Part shown: piece after piece, positions 1-11,369 of the stretch
How positions within the stretch are numbered: position 1 is the first letter of the stretch
Layout of the letters: every line of letters starts with the position of its first letter
Source of the DNA: Phymatolithon calcareum
Taxonomy: Eukaryota; Rhodophyta; Florideophyceae; Hapalidiales
Length of the DNA stretch: 64,000 bases
NCBI GenBank assembly: GCA_977006965.1
Contig: OZ345370.1
Location: forward strand, 310,001 to 374,000
Direction of reading: 5' to 3'
Notes under the pieces: generated by a model
The model's input: the letters and a program-made list of their open reading frames with translations, nothing else
Database searches by the model: none
Told to the model about the DNA's origin: nothing
Translations under genes and position numbers: made by a program

Positions 1-2280
1 ATCCCTCAGGCGAAGAATTCTGTCACAAGAACCGGAGACCACCTGTCGCCCGTCATGACTGAACGAAACGGAATGCACTTCATCTGTGTGCCCTTCCATT
101 GAGCTACCAATCTGATTGCGCGTGCACGAGTCCCATAAACGTACCGTTCCATCTTCCGACACAGACGCAACTCGAAAACTATCACTGCTTAATGAAACGG
201 CCCACACCCGTGCGGAATGTCCACATTCAAACTCAGTTGCTTTCGCTTCCACGCGTGTGTCCCAAATGCAAACAATACAATCAAAAGACCCGGAAATTAT
301 TTTTCCCCGTTAGGAGTAAACGCAACACTTGTTTCGTAGCCGTGCACACTTGCGGACGACCACGAATTTCTCCCATTGTTGGCGTCCCACAATCGAACAG
401 TACCATGATGGGATACTGATGCAATTTGACTTCCATCAGGACTGAATCTAGCACAATTCACCCAATCCGTGTGTCCTTCAAACGGCTGACCGATACTCGT
501 TCATGCTCTCTTGTGCCACACACGAATTGTATTGTCATCTGATCCCGTCACCAACCGTTGGCCCGTCCCACTGAATGCAGCAGAACTTATGCAATCCCTG
601 TACGCGTCAGCATCTTTGAATATAGAGCTCCCTGTGCAACTGTCCAAAACTTTCAGTGTTCTATCAATCAGACCCATTGCAATCGATTGGTCATCATTCG
701 AAACAGCGACACAATCGACACTCCACTGCTGCAGGACTTCTCGAATCTGTGCACCGATGCTCGCCTCCCAAATCATCAGCGTACGATCCTCAGCGCACGG
801 AAGTATCTTCTCACCATCGCTACTCACAGCAAAGCCCCATACTCGCTCGCTGTGCCCTTCGAAAACGCGCACTGGCGACTCAGTTGTTGCCCATTCCGAG
901 ACTGCGATCGATTTGTCATCCGACCCAGTGACGATTGTTTTGGATGCAGCAGCAAACGATAAGCATCTTACCGACTGATTGTGTCCTTTCCGCCTCTTCA
1001 ATATGTCACCTGTCGACGCATCTACGACTAAAGCATCACTGCGTGCTCCTGATGCGACAAAACGTCCACACGGAGAGCAATCAACTGTCCCGCACTTTCC
1101 TCTCACGGGGATTTCCACGATCTGCGCGCTGCGCGAATCTGGAAAAAAAGCGTTCATGGGTTGCAAATACGACTTTGGTATTTACGATTCGACAATTTTC
1201 AAGTACGCGCCTACAACCGCGTTCTCCGTCCTTATGTTGAACAGCCGTCCGCACACTTGGGTTTTAGAAACGGTCGCTGTCCTCCCGTTACTCCTCCCCA
1301 CGATAATTGTATCGCTTTTCAAAGCAATTAGAAGCTCTGTCTCACTCTTTGTCGAATACGTTCGTCCCCAGGCGTCAGCAGACAGTCAACGTCTGCTTTC
1401 AGTGCCAACATACCACCGATATCACCACGTGCATAAGTCCATCGCGCATCCAACAAAAGAACGCCAAACTCCATCATCAAATCTGCAGACACCAGGTGTC
1501 TGCCAGGTTCGACAAGAATAAATCCGTCCTCTCCGACGGACCACCATGGTCTCGATTTCTGTGCCAAAAACGTTCCCTGAAATGAATAAACTTGATCTGC
1601 AATCAACGAATCTTCAAATAAGCCCAGTTTCGATGACAGATATCCATTCAGAAGCTGTGTATAACATATAAAGCTTGTCTTCATCGTTTCCCACTGTCGT
1701 TTACAAAACTCGTGCAGCATAAGACCGCTTTCTTTCCCCCGCCCTTCTCCATCGTCCCGAAAGGTGAACTTGCGAAGACTCAACCCGTTGACAAGGCGCA
1801 CGACTGCCAAATCAAAACCTTTGTCGACGTTTCACATTCGGCTTAATACTGAAATGGGCATACAAGCCTGGTTTCGCAGAACGAAAGGACTTGTGTACAG
1901 ATCGGCGATCGTGTGGTCCACCACTACACTATGCATTCTCTGCAGCTTTACAAATCTAGCTTCCACGATTTTAAGGCTGAGGGCGAGTTCTGCGTTCAAG
2001 CTCCGGCCCCCTGGGCCTTGCTCTTCCCCAAATTCAATGCTCTGCATCTCCAACAGTGAAGCATATTCGCCACATGCACCTTCAAAATCTTCCTGTTCAC
2101 TTGCGAGGAAATCGACTGCGCTTTCTACAACTGCCAGCGCTATCGGCAACCCGCCGCAACTCTTTAGGATCCTCACAATACTCTTTCTCACGTCCCCGGT
2201 GACTTCTGCAAGCCCTTACTTCGCGGCATCTTGTTTCGTGTGCGTCATAAACAACCTCACAGACACGTCCCCTAGTGCAT
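1..2280 (-). pseudogene. Decayed NB-ARC/WD40 STAND NTPase, copy A (cut by window start)
   Basis: Read on the minus strand, this is a broken relative of the intact STAND protein at 49799-53596. From 2280 downward it encodes the end of the NB-ARC domain (an RLFMTHT segment, then the GLPL motif as CGGLPIALAV near 2150), then the middle helical region (about 1810-1330), then WD40 blades (about 1166 to 1) with repeated GSDD and VRLWD motifs. Breaks are visible: an in-frame TGA at about 501-503 after HKRA, a one-base loss near 300 in a GEKIISGS-type stretch, an in-frame stop after QDAAK near 2225, and frame changes between about 1166-1330 and 1810-1832. The P-loop part is missing because the sequence joins copy B at about 2280. 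It lies head-to-tail with copy B. It is not expected to make a working protein. The family assignment is firm; the exact number of lesions is approximate because I aligned by eye. Confidence 0.85.
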
Positions 2281-3547
2281 CCGCTGCTCACAGCAACGCC
2301 CGTTCACCCTTGCTGTGCCCTTGGAGAACACGCACTGGCGACTCAAATGTCTCCCATTCTCAGACTTCGATCGATCCATCATCCGACCCAGAGACATTTG
2401 TTCTTGACGAAGCAGCAAATGATACGCACAATAAAAGGTCAGTATGTCCTTTCTGCCGCTTCAATATGTCACATGTCGACGCATCTGCGACTACAACATG
2501 TAGACACGCAATGTTGCAGGAGTATAAGAACGACATTATCATCATCGACCTAGGAGCTCTACAACGGCTCCTTGAGATCTATCCACGGACACCGTCAGCA
2601 TAGTATGGTGAAAGACTCTTCCAAAGGGAACCAACGGATTTATCACAGACACCGACAAATACTCAACGTACTTCTAGTCTAACATCGGTTAGTGCCCCTC
2701 CTTTTTGCAAGGTGTGCAATTGCTTGCCCCTGCCTTATTTAAGCGGTAATCCTGATCGCAACTTAGACTGAGACATCGCATCACAGAGAGACATCACCCC
2801 TTTTCAAGATAAAACCCATCTCTTTTCTTTTCACTCCCAGTGATTACAAACATCACTGTCTGCGCCTGATGCGACAAAAAGTCCACATGGAGAGCAATTA
2901 ACTGCATCGCAATAACCTCCCACGGGAATCTCCATGATCTGCGCGCTTTGCGGCCCTTGGAAAAACACGTTCACGAATCAAAAATACGGCTTTGGTGTGT
3001 GCCATTCCACGCTTTTCAAGTACGCTTCTGCAACTGCATTCTCCGTTCTTATGTTGAACAGTCGTCCGCGCACTGGGAACAGAAACGGTCAATGCCCTTC
3101 CGTTACTCTTCTCCACGACAACTGTATTGCTTTCGAAAGCAATTTGAAGCTATGCCGGATTCTTTGTGGAACAAGTTCGTCCCCAAGAGTCAGAAAACAA
3201 TCAAACTCTGAATTCAGTCCCAACACCCCATCGATCTTACCACCTGCATTTGTCCAACGCCCATCCAACAAAAGACCACCAAGCTCCGTCATCAAATCTG
3301 CAGACACCAGGTGTCTGCGAAGATCCACATGGATATATCCTCCTCTCCTACAGACCACCACGCTCTCGGTTTCTTAATCAACAACATTCGCTCAAAAGAA
3401 TCTCATTGATCTGCAACCAACCATTCATATCCGTTCAGATGCTGCGTGTACCATACTAACATTGTCTTCATTGCTTCGCCTGTCGTTTACAAAAGTCCAA
3501 TTACAAATTATGCAGCATGAGACCACCTTCTTTCCCCCACCCTTCTG
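2281..3547 (-). pseudogene. Decayed NB-ARC/WD40 STAND NTPase, copy B (partial)
   Basis: This second minus-strand relative covers the middle helical region (for example GYIHVDLRRHLVSADL near 3340-3290) through the first WD40 blades (DASTCDILKRQKGH near 2480). It resembles copy A almost base by base from about 3547 down to 2281, then stops abruptly and continues directly into the NB-ARC part of copy A. A solo LTR (2499-2848) splits the first WD40 blade. An in-frame stop follows GSDDGSIEV near 2360. Sequence above 3547 no longer resembles the gene, so both the 5' half (P-loop) and the C-terminal blades are absent. The arrangement looks like the product of unequal exchange between tandem paralogues. 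Confidence 0.8.
2499..2848 (+). mobile_element. Solo LTR of the Gypsy family found at 19481
   Basis: This 350-bp block starts TGTAGACACG and ends GTGATTACA (TG...CA ends). It closely matches the 5' LTR at 19481-19827, including the shared CCTTATTTAAGCGG promoter-like segment. It is flanked on both sides by AACA (2495-2498 and 2849-2852), a 4-bp target duplication. Removing the LTR and one AACA gives a continuous 16-base stretch that aligns without gaps to the same site in copy A, so the ends are well defined. No internal retroelement sequence remains, so this is a solo LTR left by LTR-LTR recombination. The strand is given by comparison with the coding element at 19.5 kb. Confidence 0.88.
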
Positions 3548-4707
3548 CTGTCTACTATGGAAACTGTTATCAGTAGTTTCCACCCTAGTTTCCAAATATT
3601 ATTCCACTTTATTAGTATTAAAACAAGGAGAGTACGATTCCTTATGTTAGAAGTTCGAACTCAGAACTCGTTTTTACAATATGAATTTAGAACACCGTTT
3701 AACGTCCGTCGGTTACATTTAGAGTACAATTTTTAAAAAAAGGTAAACACAAAATTTAATTTAAAAAACTAAAGTTATGGTACTGCGCGAGCATGCGAGC
3801 CCACAATTATGGTATTATACGCGATGCGAAAAGGTACGGAACTCGGTGTCCTTGCCATTCATTGGTGCACATAAGTTGCACTAGTAGGACAGAATTCAAA
3901 TCTGTACATTTTACTGGTGCATCGTTCACGCACTCATTCGAGGAAAATCATTTTCAGCAACCTGATTTGCACGTTAAGAGGGATTAAAATTTGAAGATTT
4001 TTTGAAATAAAATATCTGGTAAAATCATCCTTGAAACACGAGTTTGTCAGTTTTTCCCGTGTACCTTACACAAATTCCGAAGGATGGTGTCGTTTTGTAA
4101 AAATCTACTTTTAAAAATCACGGACGGACTTACGTAAGTCTGTCCGTGCATTTCTATCCACCAGCCATGTTTAATATCATACAACAACACGTGGTGTGCA
4201 CGGAGTGGAGGAAGAGGTGGATCAAGTGTTCGAGCTTTTACTGTATGGAATTCCTCAACTTCAATGACCCCGTCAGATACACAGTGCAGGGGAGAGGGGG
4301 TATCCCGCTGCCATCGTGGAGCTATGTAATATCTGGTTGAGAGGGATGTGGGCACACCCGAGAGAGCGAAATTGAACTCTTAGGACCAACTAACACTTTT
4401 CCAGCTACTATAGCTTCTGGGAGATGTGGTATACTTGTGCGGCGGTCGAAACAGACCCATCCCAAACCGAGGGCAAATCAGGCTAGAAGAAGTACTAAGA
4501 TGGGCTAATTGAATGCAGACCTCTTTCGTCTATGTCGGATAAGCTCGAAAAATGCTCACACGTGCACTTGTGCTCTAGAGAAGCTAGCGGAAGGATCAAA
4601 CCTGTAAACGCATCAGAGGCAATTTTTCAAAATGAACAAACTGTAAAGATAGGCCATGTCTAGACATCCCTGCTCGTACTGCTCATACTCGTTTCCACTC
4701 AAATTTT
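3548..4707. other. Gene-free stretch with one short palindrome
   Basis: I see no credible coding region here. It is AT-rich around 3560-4080. A 30-bp near-perfect palindrome lies at 4119-4148. A 43-base segment at about 3766-3808 recurs in the same orientation at 6034-6076, on the other side of the foldback repeat. Confidence 0.6.
4119..4148. repeat. 30-bp near-perfect palindrome
   Basis: The segment reads CACGGACGGACTTACGTAAG and then continues as its own reverse complement, with a single G/T-type mismatch pair. There is no loop, so it could extrude as a hairpin. The function is unknown. It is one of many palindromes in this window. Confidence 0.8.
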
Positions 4708-5945
4708 GGACCACAGGGGCAGTGGTTCGTCCTGGGGCTAAATATATTGCTTTCAACACTAGCATTGAGTATCACTGCCAGCTGGAATATCATAGATAAA
4801 ATGAAGAGAAAAACTCATCCGTATGATAAATTTGATGAATAGTGCATTTTCGCTGATTTGGGGTCATGAAGGACGATCTTTAAATTCGATTAAATTTTCG
4901 GTGAAAAGTACATTTTGGTCAATATCTCGGAACTCTTTTGTCCGATTTGACCGGAGACACGCGCAGTGAATTTTAGGGTTTTGAGATCCGACCACTTTAG
5001 TGAGCATAATTTGGCATGATTTTTGTGCCCGGGTCCGGTTTTTTGTATGATATTGTGCATCCACACACATATAGCACATGGTGTCAGCTTTCTTCTTCAT
5101 AGCGTATAAGTCCGCTCTGTGCAGTTTATGTGCTCCTTGGTCGAGGCTCATGATGAGCCTGGACCACAAGAGCGGAGAATTAACATCGACTGGACCAAAT
5201 GGGGATTATACATTTATTTGGACCACAGGGGCAGTGGTTCGTCCTGGGGCTAAATATATTGCTTTCAACACTAGCATTGAGTATCACTGCCAGCTGGAAT
5301 ATCATAGATAAAATTAAGAGAAAAACTCATCCGTATGATAAATTTGATGAATAGTGCATTTTCGCTGATTTGGGGTCATGAAGGACGATCTTTAAATTCG
5401 ATAAATTTTCGGTGAAAAGTACATTTTGGTCAATATCTCGGAACCCTTTTGTCCAATTTGACCAGAGACACGCGCAATGAATTTTAGGGTTTTGAGATCC
5501 GACCACTTTCGTGAGCATAATTTGGCATGATTTTGTGTCCGGGTCCGGTTTTTTGTATGATATTGTGCATCCGCGCACATACAGCACATGGTGTCATCTT
5601 TTCTCTTCATAGTGTACAAGTCCGCTCTATGCAGTTTATGTGCTCCTCGGTCGAGGCTCATGATTGATCCTGGACCGCAAGAGAGGAGAATTAATAACAT
5701 CGATTGGACCAAATGGGGACTAGACCCAGGCACAAAATCATGCTAAATTGTGTTCAGAAAAGTGGTCGGGTCTCAAAACCCAGAATTTCATTGCGCGTGT
5801 CTCCGATCAAATCGGACAGAAGGTTTCCGAGATATTGACCAAAAATGTGGTTTCCCCGAAAAATTAACTGAATTTTAAGATCGGTCTCTATGACCCCAAA
5901 TCGGCGAAAATGCACTATTCGCCAAATTCCAGCTGACAGTGAAAG
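4708..5945. repeat. Foldback repeat: 512-bp direct duplication plus inverted copy
   Basis: A segment beginning GGACCACAGGGGCAGTGG at 4708 is repeated in tandem from 5220 (offset 512 bp, nearly identical until about 5722). From about 5731 to 5941 part of the same sequence returns in inverted orientation: GGTCGGGTCTCAAAACCC against GGGTTTTGAGATCCGACC, ending in TGCACTATTC, the reverse complement of GAATAGTGCA at 4837. The inverted arm lacks about 50 bp present in the direct copies. No coding capacity is convincing. It looks like a foldback or MITE-type element with an internal duplication. Confidence 0.8.
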
Positions 5946-6619
5946 AGAGATAAGTATTGTCGTACTGACCGAGGACAGTTCTGAATCTACATCATGCCAT
6001 ACCATCTATTCCTGTAATGTGGTAAAATTTAAGAAACTAAAGTTATGGTACCGCGCGAGCCTGCGAGCCCACAATTCCAAATCCTTGCAGAGACTCATCG
6101 TGATGTTCGATAGGCCGCCGCAATTCCATGTCGCAACGCGGAGTTTGGTGGAATAACTTACAGCTTCCCGAATGCTTACTCTGCCTCCTGCACTCCCCTT
6201 TCGGGGCGCGTCCCCTCGCAGCAACCGAGGGGATCCTGTGCCGCGCGCGAGTGCGTGCATTACAGGACAGGAAGATCTTCAGTTCTTTAGAGATTTCACT
6301 TAAAAAGGGGTGTATTGTACAAGTAGCTCGCCATGTTGACGTAGCATAGCGAGCAGAGGGAGAGCACCCAACATACAACCCAACGCAACACAATAGTGGA
6401 GATACTCACCGTCTCCACGGACACGTTTTTCTGAATAAACAAACCACACAGAAGACTTTACTGTGCGGGGTACCCTCTAGTGTGCCTTCCCGACACATTT
6501 AACGACGCACTTCCAACTCGTACGTTACACTACCGTAATTCTAACCTCAACATAGGCGAAACCTCGTAATAGGACACAGGAGTCTCATGTGGGTGGTCAA
6601 TATGAATGAAAAATTGCTA
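5946..6619. other. Gene-free stretch
   Basis: It contains the second copy (6034-6076) of the 43-base segment seen at 3766. Otherwise I see no supported feature. Confidence 0.5.
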
Positions 6620-9600
6620 GATTTTGGATGCGATATATCCCTGAATGTTTTGAATTTCGTATGGGTGAATGCCAGTTAAGAGATCTGTTATTATCATATG
6701 CACCTCAAGCAGTGTGTGAAAATGGAAGCAGGTGGGTAGGGGGCCCATATATGACACATGCTGTTTCTGTTTATTGGTCCCTCCGGCAGTTGTAGTTAAG
6801 AGATTGTACGCCAGATGAAGCAGTGAGAATATTTGATATAGGGGGATTAGAAAAGGCACTAACAATCGCAGAAACCCGATTTATAGTCTTAGATATGGGA
6901 GAAGGGTATGACAGGGGATGGCTGGATATAATTGAAGCAAGCTTTCTTTGAAAATAGAGAAAAGTGAATATAATTCTAGTACTAGAGGCATGCTGAGACT
7001 TTGGTGATAAGCCTGTGGAAAACTTCGCTGGGGAATCTAGAGTCACAGATAATCGTAATACATGAATTGGAAGAAGAAATTGTGTAAACCTTGCAGTGAC
7101 TTTGTATTGGTTTGATTTATCTGAAAGATCGAAGCAATATCTTTCTAGATATATATGAAGACCTGGAAATATACGATAAAGAAGACATCGGATCAAAAAC
7201 TATGTCTGGAGCATTGGAAAAGAGAAAACGAAATATGTCAGACTTTTAAATAGGTGTAGCAACAGTTGTATCCCATGAGAATTTGGGACGAAAAAAATTG
7301 AAGAGCGCACCCGAAACCAGAAAGGCTAGCAATAGTTGCATATCAATGTGAATCTGGGCCTTAAAAGAAATGAAATAAGAAGCCGTCCTAAACCTGTCTG
7401 AACCCGGACATAAGTTAAAAGAAGAGATCTTGTGTGAGCGTTCAGGCACTATGAAATAGGAAGATTTTCCGAGTAGTGGTCCAGTGTACCTGCGCACTGA
7501 GGGAGCAGAGAACGAATTATTAATGCTGGAAAGCGACTAAGAGCTGATTGCCGGACCTCTGAACGTGAGCACAACCGAAACGCGAGTGGCTAGAAAGATT
7601 GCTGAAAATGACAGGTACCGGGGGAATGAAATTAGTCAGATATTGAGTTTCGCGGGTATGGCCGAGAAACGCGAAGCATATGTAGAATAGAACCTTGTAG
7701 TGGAATCCGGACCATAGAAGCGTAGAACCATGCGCATGAAAAGTGATGGTGAGATACATACTTCTCATTAGACTTGTGGTGTGGTGGACTTACGTTGATG
7801 TGGATTGCGGGTGATCCATATTGATAGGAACTCAATGACAGTAGGTACAGTAGTGAAAATGATATATTTCGACGGAATTGTATGGCCGTGAAGAGCTTTA
7901 AGCTGCGACGGCAGCGGTAGCTGCTGAAGTAATTATGCTAGAGGACCACGAACTCGCGTCGGTTATGAAATGATTGAAAACGAAGTAAAAAGTGTGGATT
8001 GTATATTGATTTACTCTCCCAGGTGCTTTCAAAAAACGCTGGAACTTTGTATGAGAAAAGTAATTGCAATAGAATTCATTTCTTTGTGAACTGTACGGTA
8101 TTATTCTACAAGCCTACGAGGACTTGGAAGAGTTGAGACAGTTCTTTGCTTGTCAAATGACCAGAAAGCACCTGCTTCGGGCCGTTGGTGGCGCAAGGGG
8201 CGAAGAACGGTCAACCCATGAAGTAGTGCTCAGTGCTACAGGAAGAAACGGAGCAAACCGGACTCCGATCCGAGCGGTCCTGGTGTAGGAGCATTTCAAG
8301 CAGTCAGTGAAGGGTGAGACGGGTGCTCTGAAGAGTGCTGTTGACTTGATGCGGTCGGAGCTTTCGAAGAAGATTGATGGGATTTTGGATGGTTGTGACG
8401 ATCCAAATGGCGGAGGAGCGAGTTGGACCCGTCCGTCACGCGGGAGCCGGAGGAGTCCGGAATCTGGTGGGGGGGAGTGACTGTGGTGCCACGCAAGCCT
8501 GAGTTAGTGAACGAAATTATATCCAAGCACAGAACAATCAATATGATACTGCAATGGACAGTTCCAGTGCCAGTCTTGTCTTTCACTCACCCGCGCACGT
8601 CCTTGAATGGGTGGCTAGCGCCAGGAGCTCGCAGCAGATTGACAGTGTGTCGGACGTTATACTTCCGAGTTTGTGTGTCACGTTGTTCTCTGCGACACAA
8701 AACATTGTGAAGAGCCAGTTTCAGCGGTAAGCTGGTCATGTCTCACTATTACAGCTGCGCACTGCGATTGAGTCCATTTTGATGGACGCCAAGAGAAACG
8801 AGTTCGAACAAGGAAGAGATACTGAATGGCTGCAATCGTGCGGAAAGCGTGCTCAAGCGACCTTGTTTGTGGGCGATATTGATGGCAGCGCAGAGCCGAA
8901 GTCTAGAAACGCAGGCGGATGCAAAGACCACTCGATCGCACCATCTGCAAAGCGAAAGAAACGATCAAAGCAATCAGAGCTGTGGACAGACGCACTGGGG
9001 CGGAAAAGAAAGCCGGCTATTTCGAACAAATCTGCTGGATACGATGACGAAGGGTCGGACTGCGGTCCGGAAGCTTTTGTTCAGGGATTTGCTGTTTTTA
9101 GTGGAAGTGATCCAAGACTATGACTCTGTCCAAGCAGCGGCAGAGAACGGCTGCGCTAATTTTCTGCACGAGTCTGGATCGGAAGAGTAAGACCCAGCCG
9201 GCGATTGACATGACGAGAACTCCATATGGGCCATTCCACTGTCCATTGTTCCCGATGATGACGAAGATGCAGACGCGGACGATGTGACTGATCAAGGCGC
9301 AGCGCGAATGGAATAGAGTCTTCTGCAATACAAGGACTTGGAGACGTGATTTCCAAGCATTCGCATGTCGCCAAGGTACAAGCGTCTAGTGAACGGGGGC
9401 CAAGACGGAACACGAAAGGAGAAGCTCTGGAAGACAGTTGGCAAGTTAAGGAGAAAAACAGTCTTCATCGCATCAGTATTTGTATTCTTGTGGAAACGTT
9501 TCGCGCGAAAAGTCCTTTAGAGCGGTTCATGTTTTGGCGACGCGCTAAGTGGTCTACTGCGGCAAGTATGGGGGAGATATGTTCATCTCTTGAGCAAGTA

Positions 9601-10870
9601 GCGCTCGGACGAGGCACAGAGAAGTATGTGGAAACAACTGGCAGGGATATTATGTCCTAAGGATGAGTTGTAGGATGGCAATTCATCTGCCATATGTGAC
9701 GTCAGCAGGGAGAAGCTGGAGATTTCGTGGGCATCATACCAAATTGCGAAGGACATGGAAGAAGAGCCACTATCATCTGTTGATCAGAGTGACATAGGGA
9801 CTGCGCTAGCAGGACTAGATGAAAATACAGATTGGTTCAAGAACGCTGGCAGATCTTGATAGATGCCAATGTCACATTCATGGCACACGGTGTTAGGAAT
9901 GACAGATTTTAATGTTAACATGTATGGATTTAGGGTTGAGTGGCCGTAAAGAAAGAGTTTTTTGTGAGTCAATCACGATCCCGATCTACTGCGGGGGATA
10001 CAACGAGCTGGCGTAGTTTTTTGTTTTGAATACGGGCTTCGAATATTTCTTAAGCAGTTGAACTTAGGAAGCTGGTGCAGAGCACGAGTGCTGGGAAAAT
10101 CGAATGTAGGGACCTGGGAACAAACTCTGCCGTGTACGGGCAGAAAGCTCTATTCCCTTCGCTTCTGAACCAGTGTAAGGCGAACTGTCTGGTTTCATCC
10201 GGTGCCAGATTCAAATCAGATGAGACATGGAGAGAATGAAGAAGCTTAGGGCACGGGCATACTGTAATCAAGAAAAAGCCTTCCATTACGCTGAACAGCA
10301 CTTGTTGTAGTCATTATATCAACACCGAGGACTTGAATAGCTCTCATATTACTTGATTTGTTCATTTTCACTCTGTAGAAAACGTTCCATTTGTTGTGCG
10401 CGTTTATATCCAGGGCATCGCACAGGTGCGAGTAAGATTCAAACACAATGCGTAGATTTGTTGCTCGGTACACGTCGGAGAACTGAACATAAAAGACGGA
10501 AGGAAGACTGAAAAGTACACGTCAGTCCGTGATACGCGGTCTGTGATCTTGAATTGAAATTCTTGCAGTGTAAAGTCAAATGGTGTAGTCCGGAGAACTG
10601 ATTTGCGCAGGGTTTCGGCCTTGCACAGATGTTTCAGGGCGCACTACAGAAAAAAGTACGCGGATAGCATTAATTATCGCAAAGGGCAAAGCTCTTTGCA
10701 AAACGCGGGCCTCACGACGGGCCATGTTTTGTGACTGCAAACACTCATGTGTGTCCAGATCGGCTCGAGGTTTTTGAGCGTGCTCGGCGAGAGAATGAAC
10801 TTGGCTCATTAGGGATGCATGGGCGTTTCTTATCTTTTCAACTTCGGACTGACTCGCGTACAAGTACTGT
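6620..10870. other. Decayed sequence with scattered coding-like traces
   Basis: No intact gene is visible. Plus-strand traces that look protein-like despite interruptions occur at about 6630-6960 (containing GGLEKALTIAETRF), 8300-8460 (VKGETGALKSAVDLMRSELS) and 8779-9120 (lysine/serine-rich). Minus-strand traces occur at about 10250-10480 and 10576-10863. None matches a family I recognise. I read this as old transposon or gene debris rather than functional sequence. Confidence 0.4.
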
Positions 10871-11369
10871 GCGTGCGAGTTTTGGGGGATGCGGTTGATG
10901 GAAGTTTCCGCAAGGCAAGGTATAGCTTCGATCCATTTCTGGGGAAAAGTTCAAATCGCAAGGACGTAGAGCGGAAGAGATGTGGGGCTGCGATGGCAGT
11001 GACGCGGGCAAGGATCCCAGATGGAAGTCCCGTGAGTGCCTTCGCCGTTCTTCTCTTTCTCTGAGAAAGCAGCGACAGGCAACCCTAAGATGGAAGCTAT
11101 TCACAAGGCTTATTGAAGAGAGAGTTCTCGAAATATTGTTCCATACATGACATTGAAATGCAATATTAACATCCTTATATGAATACATTCAGTATGCTCC
11201 TAAAATTCCCTCTACACAAAATAAAGGTTGCAAATAATACTCTTCAATTCCCAAAACGTTTCATGCTCTATGATACGAGTCGTGTCCACATCAATTGCTT
11301 GTGACGAATTGTCGACATCCAACTTTTTAAGATTGATTGCTAAGACCGATCAGACGGCAGGTTATCAAC

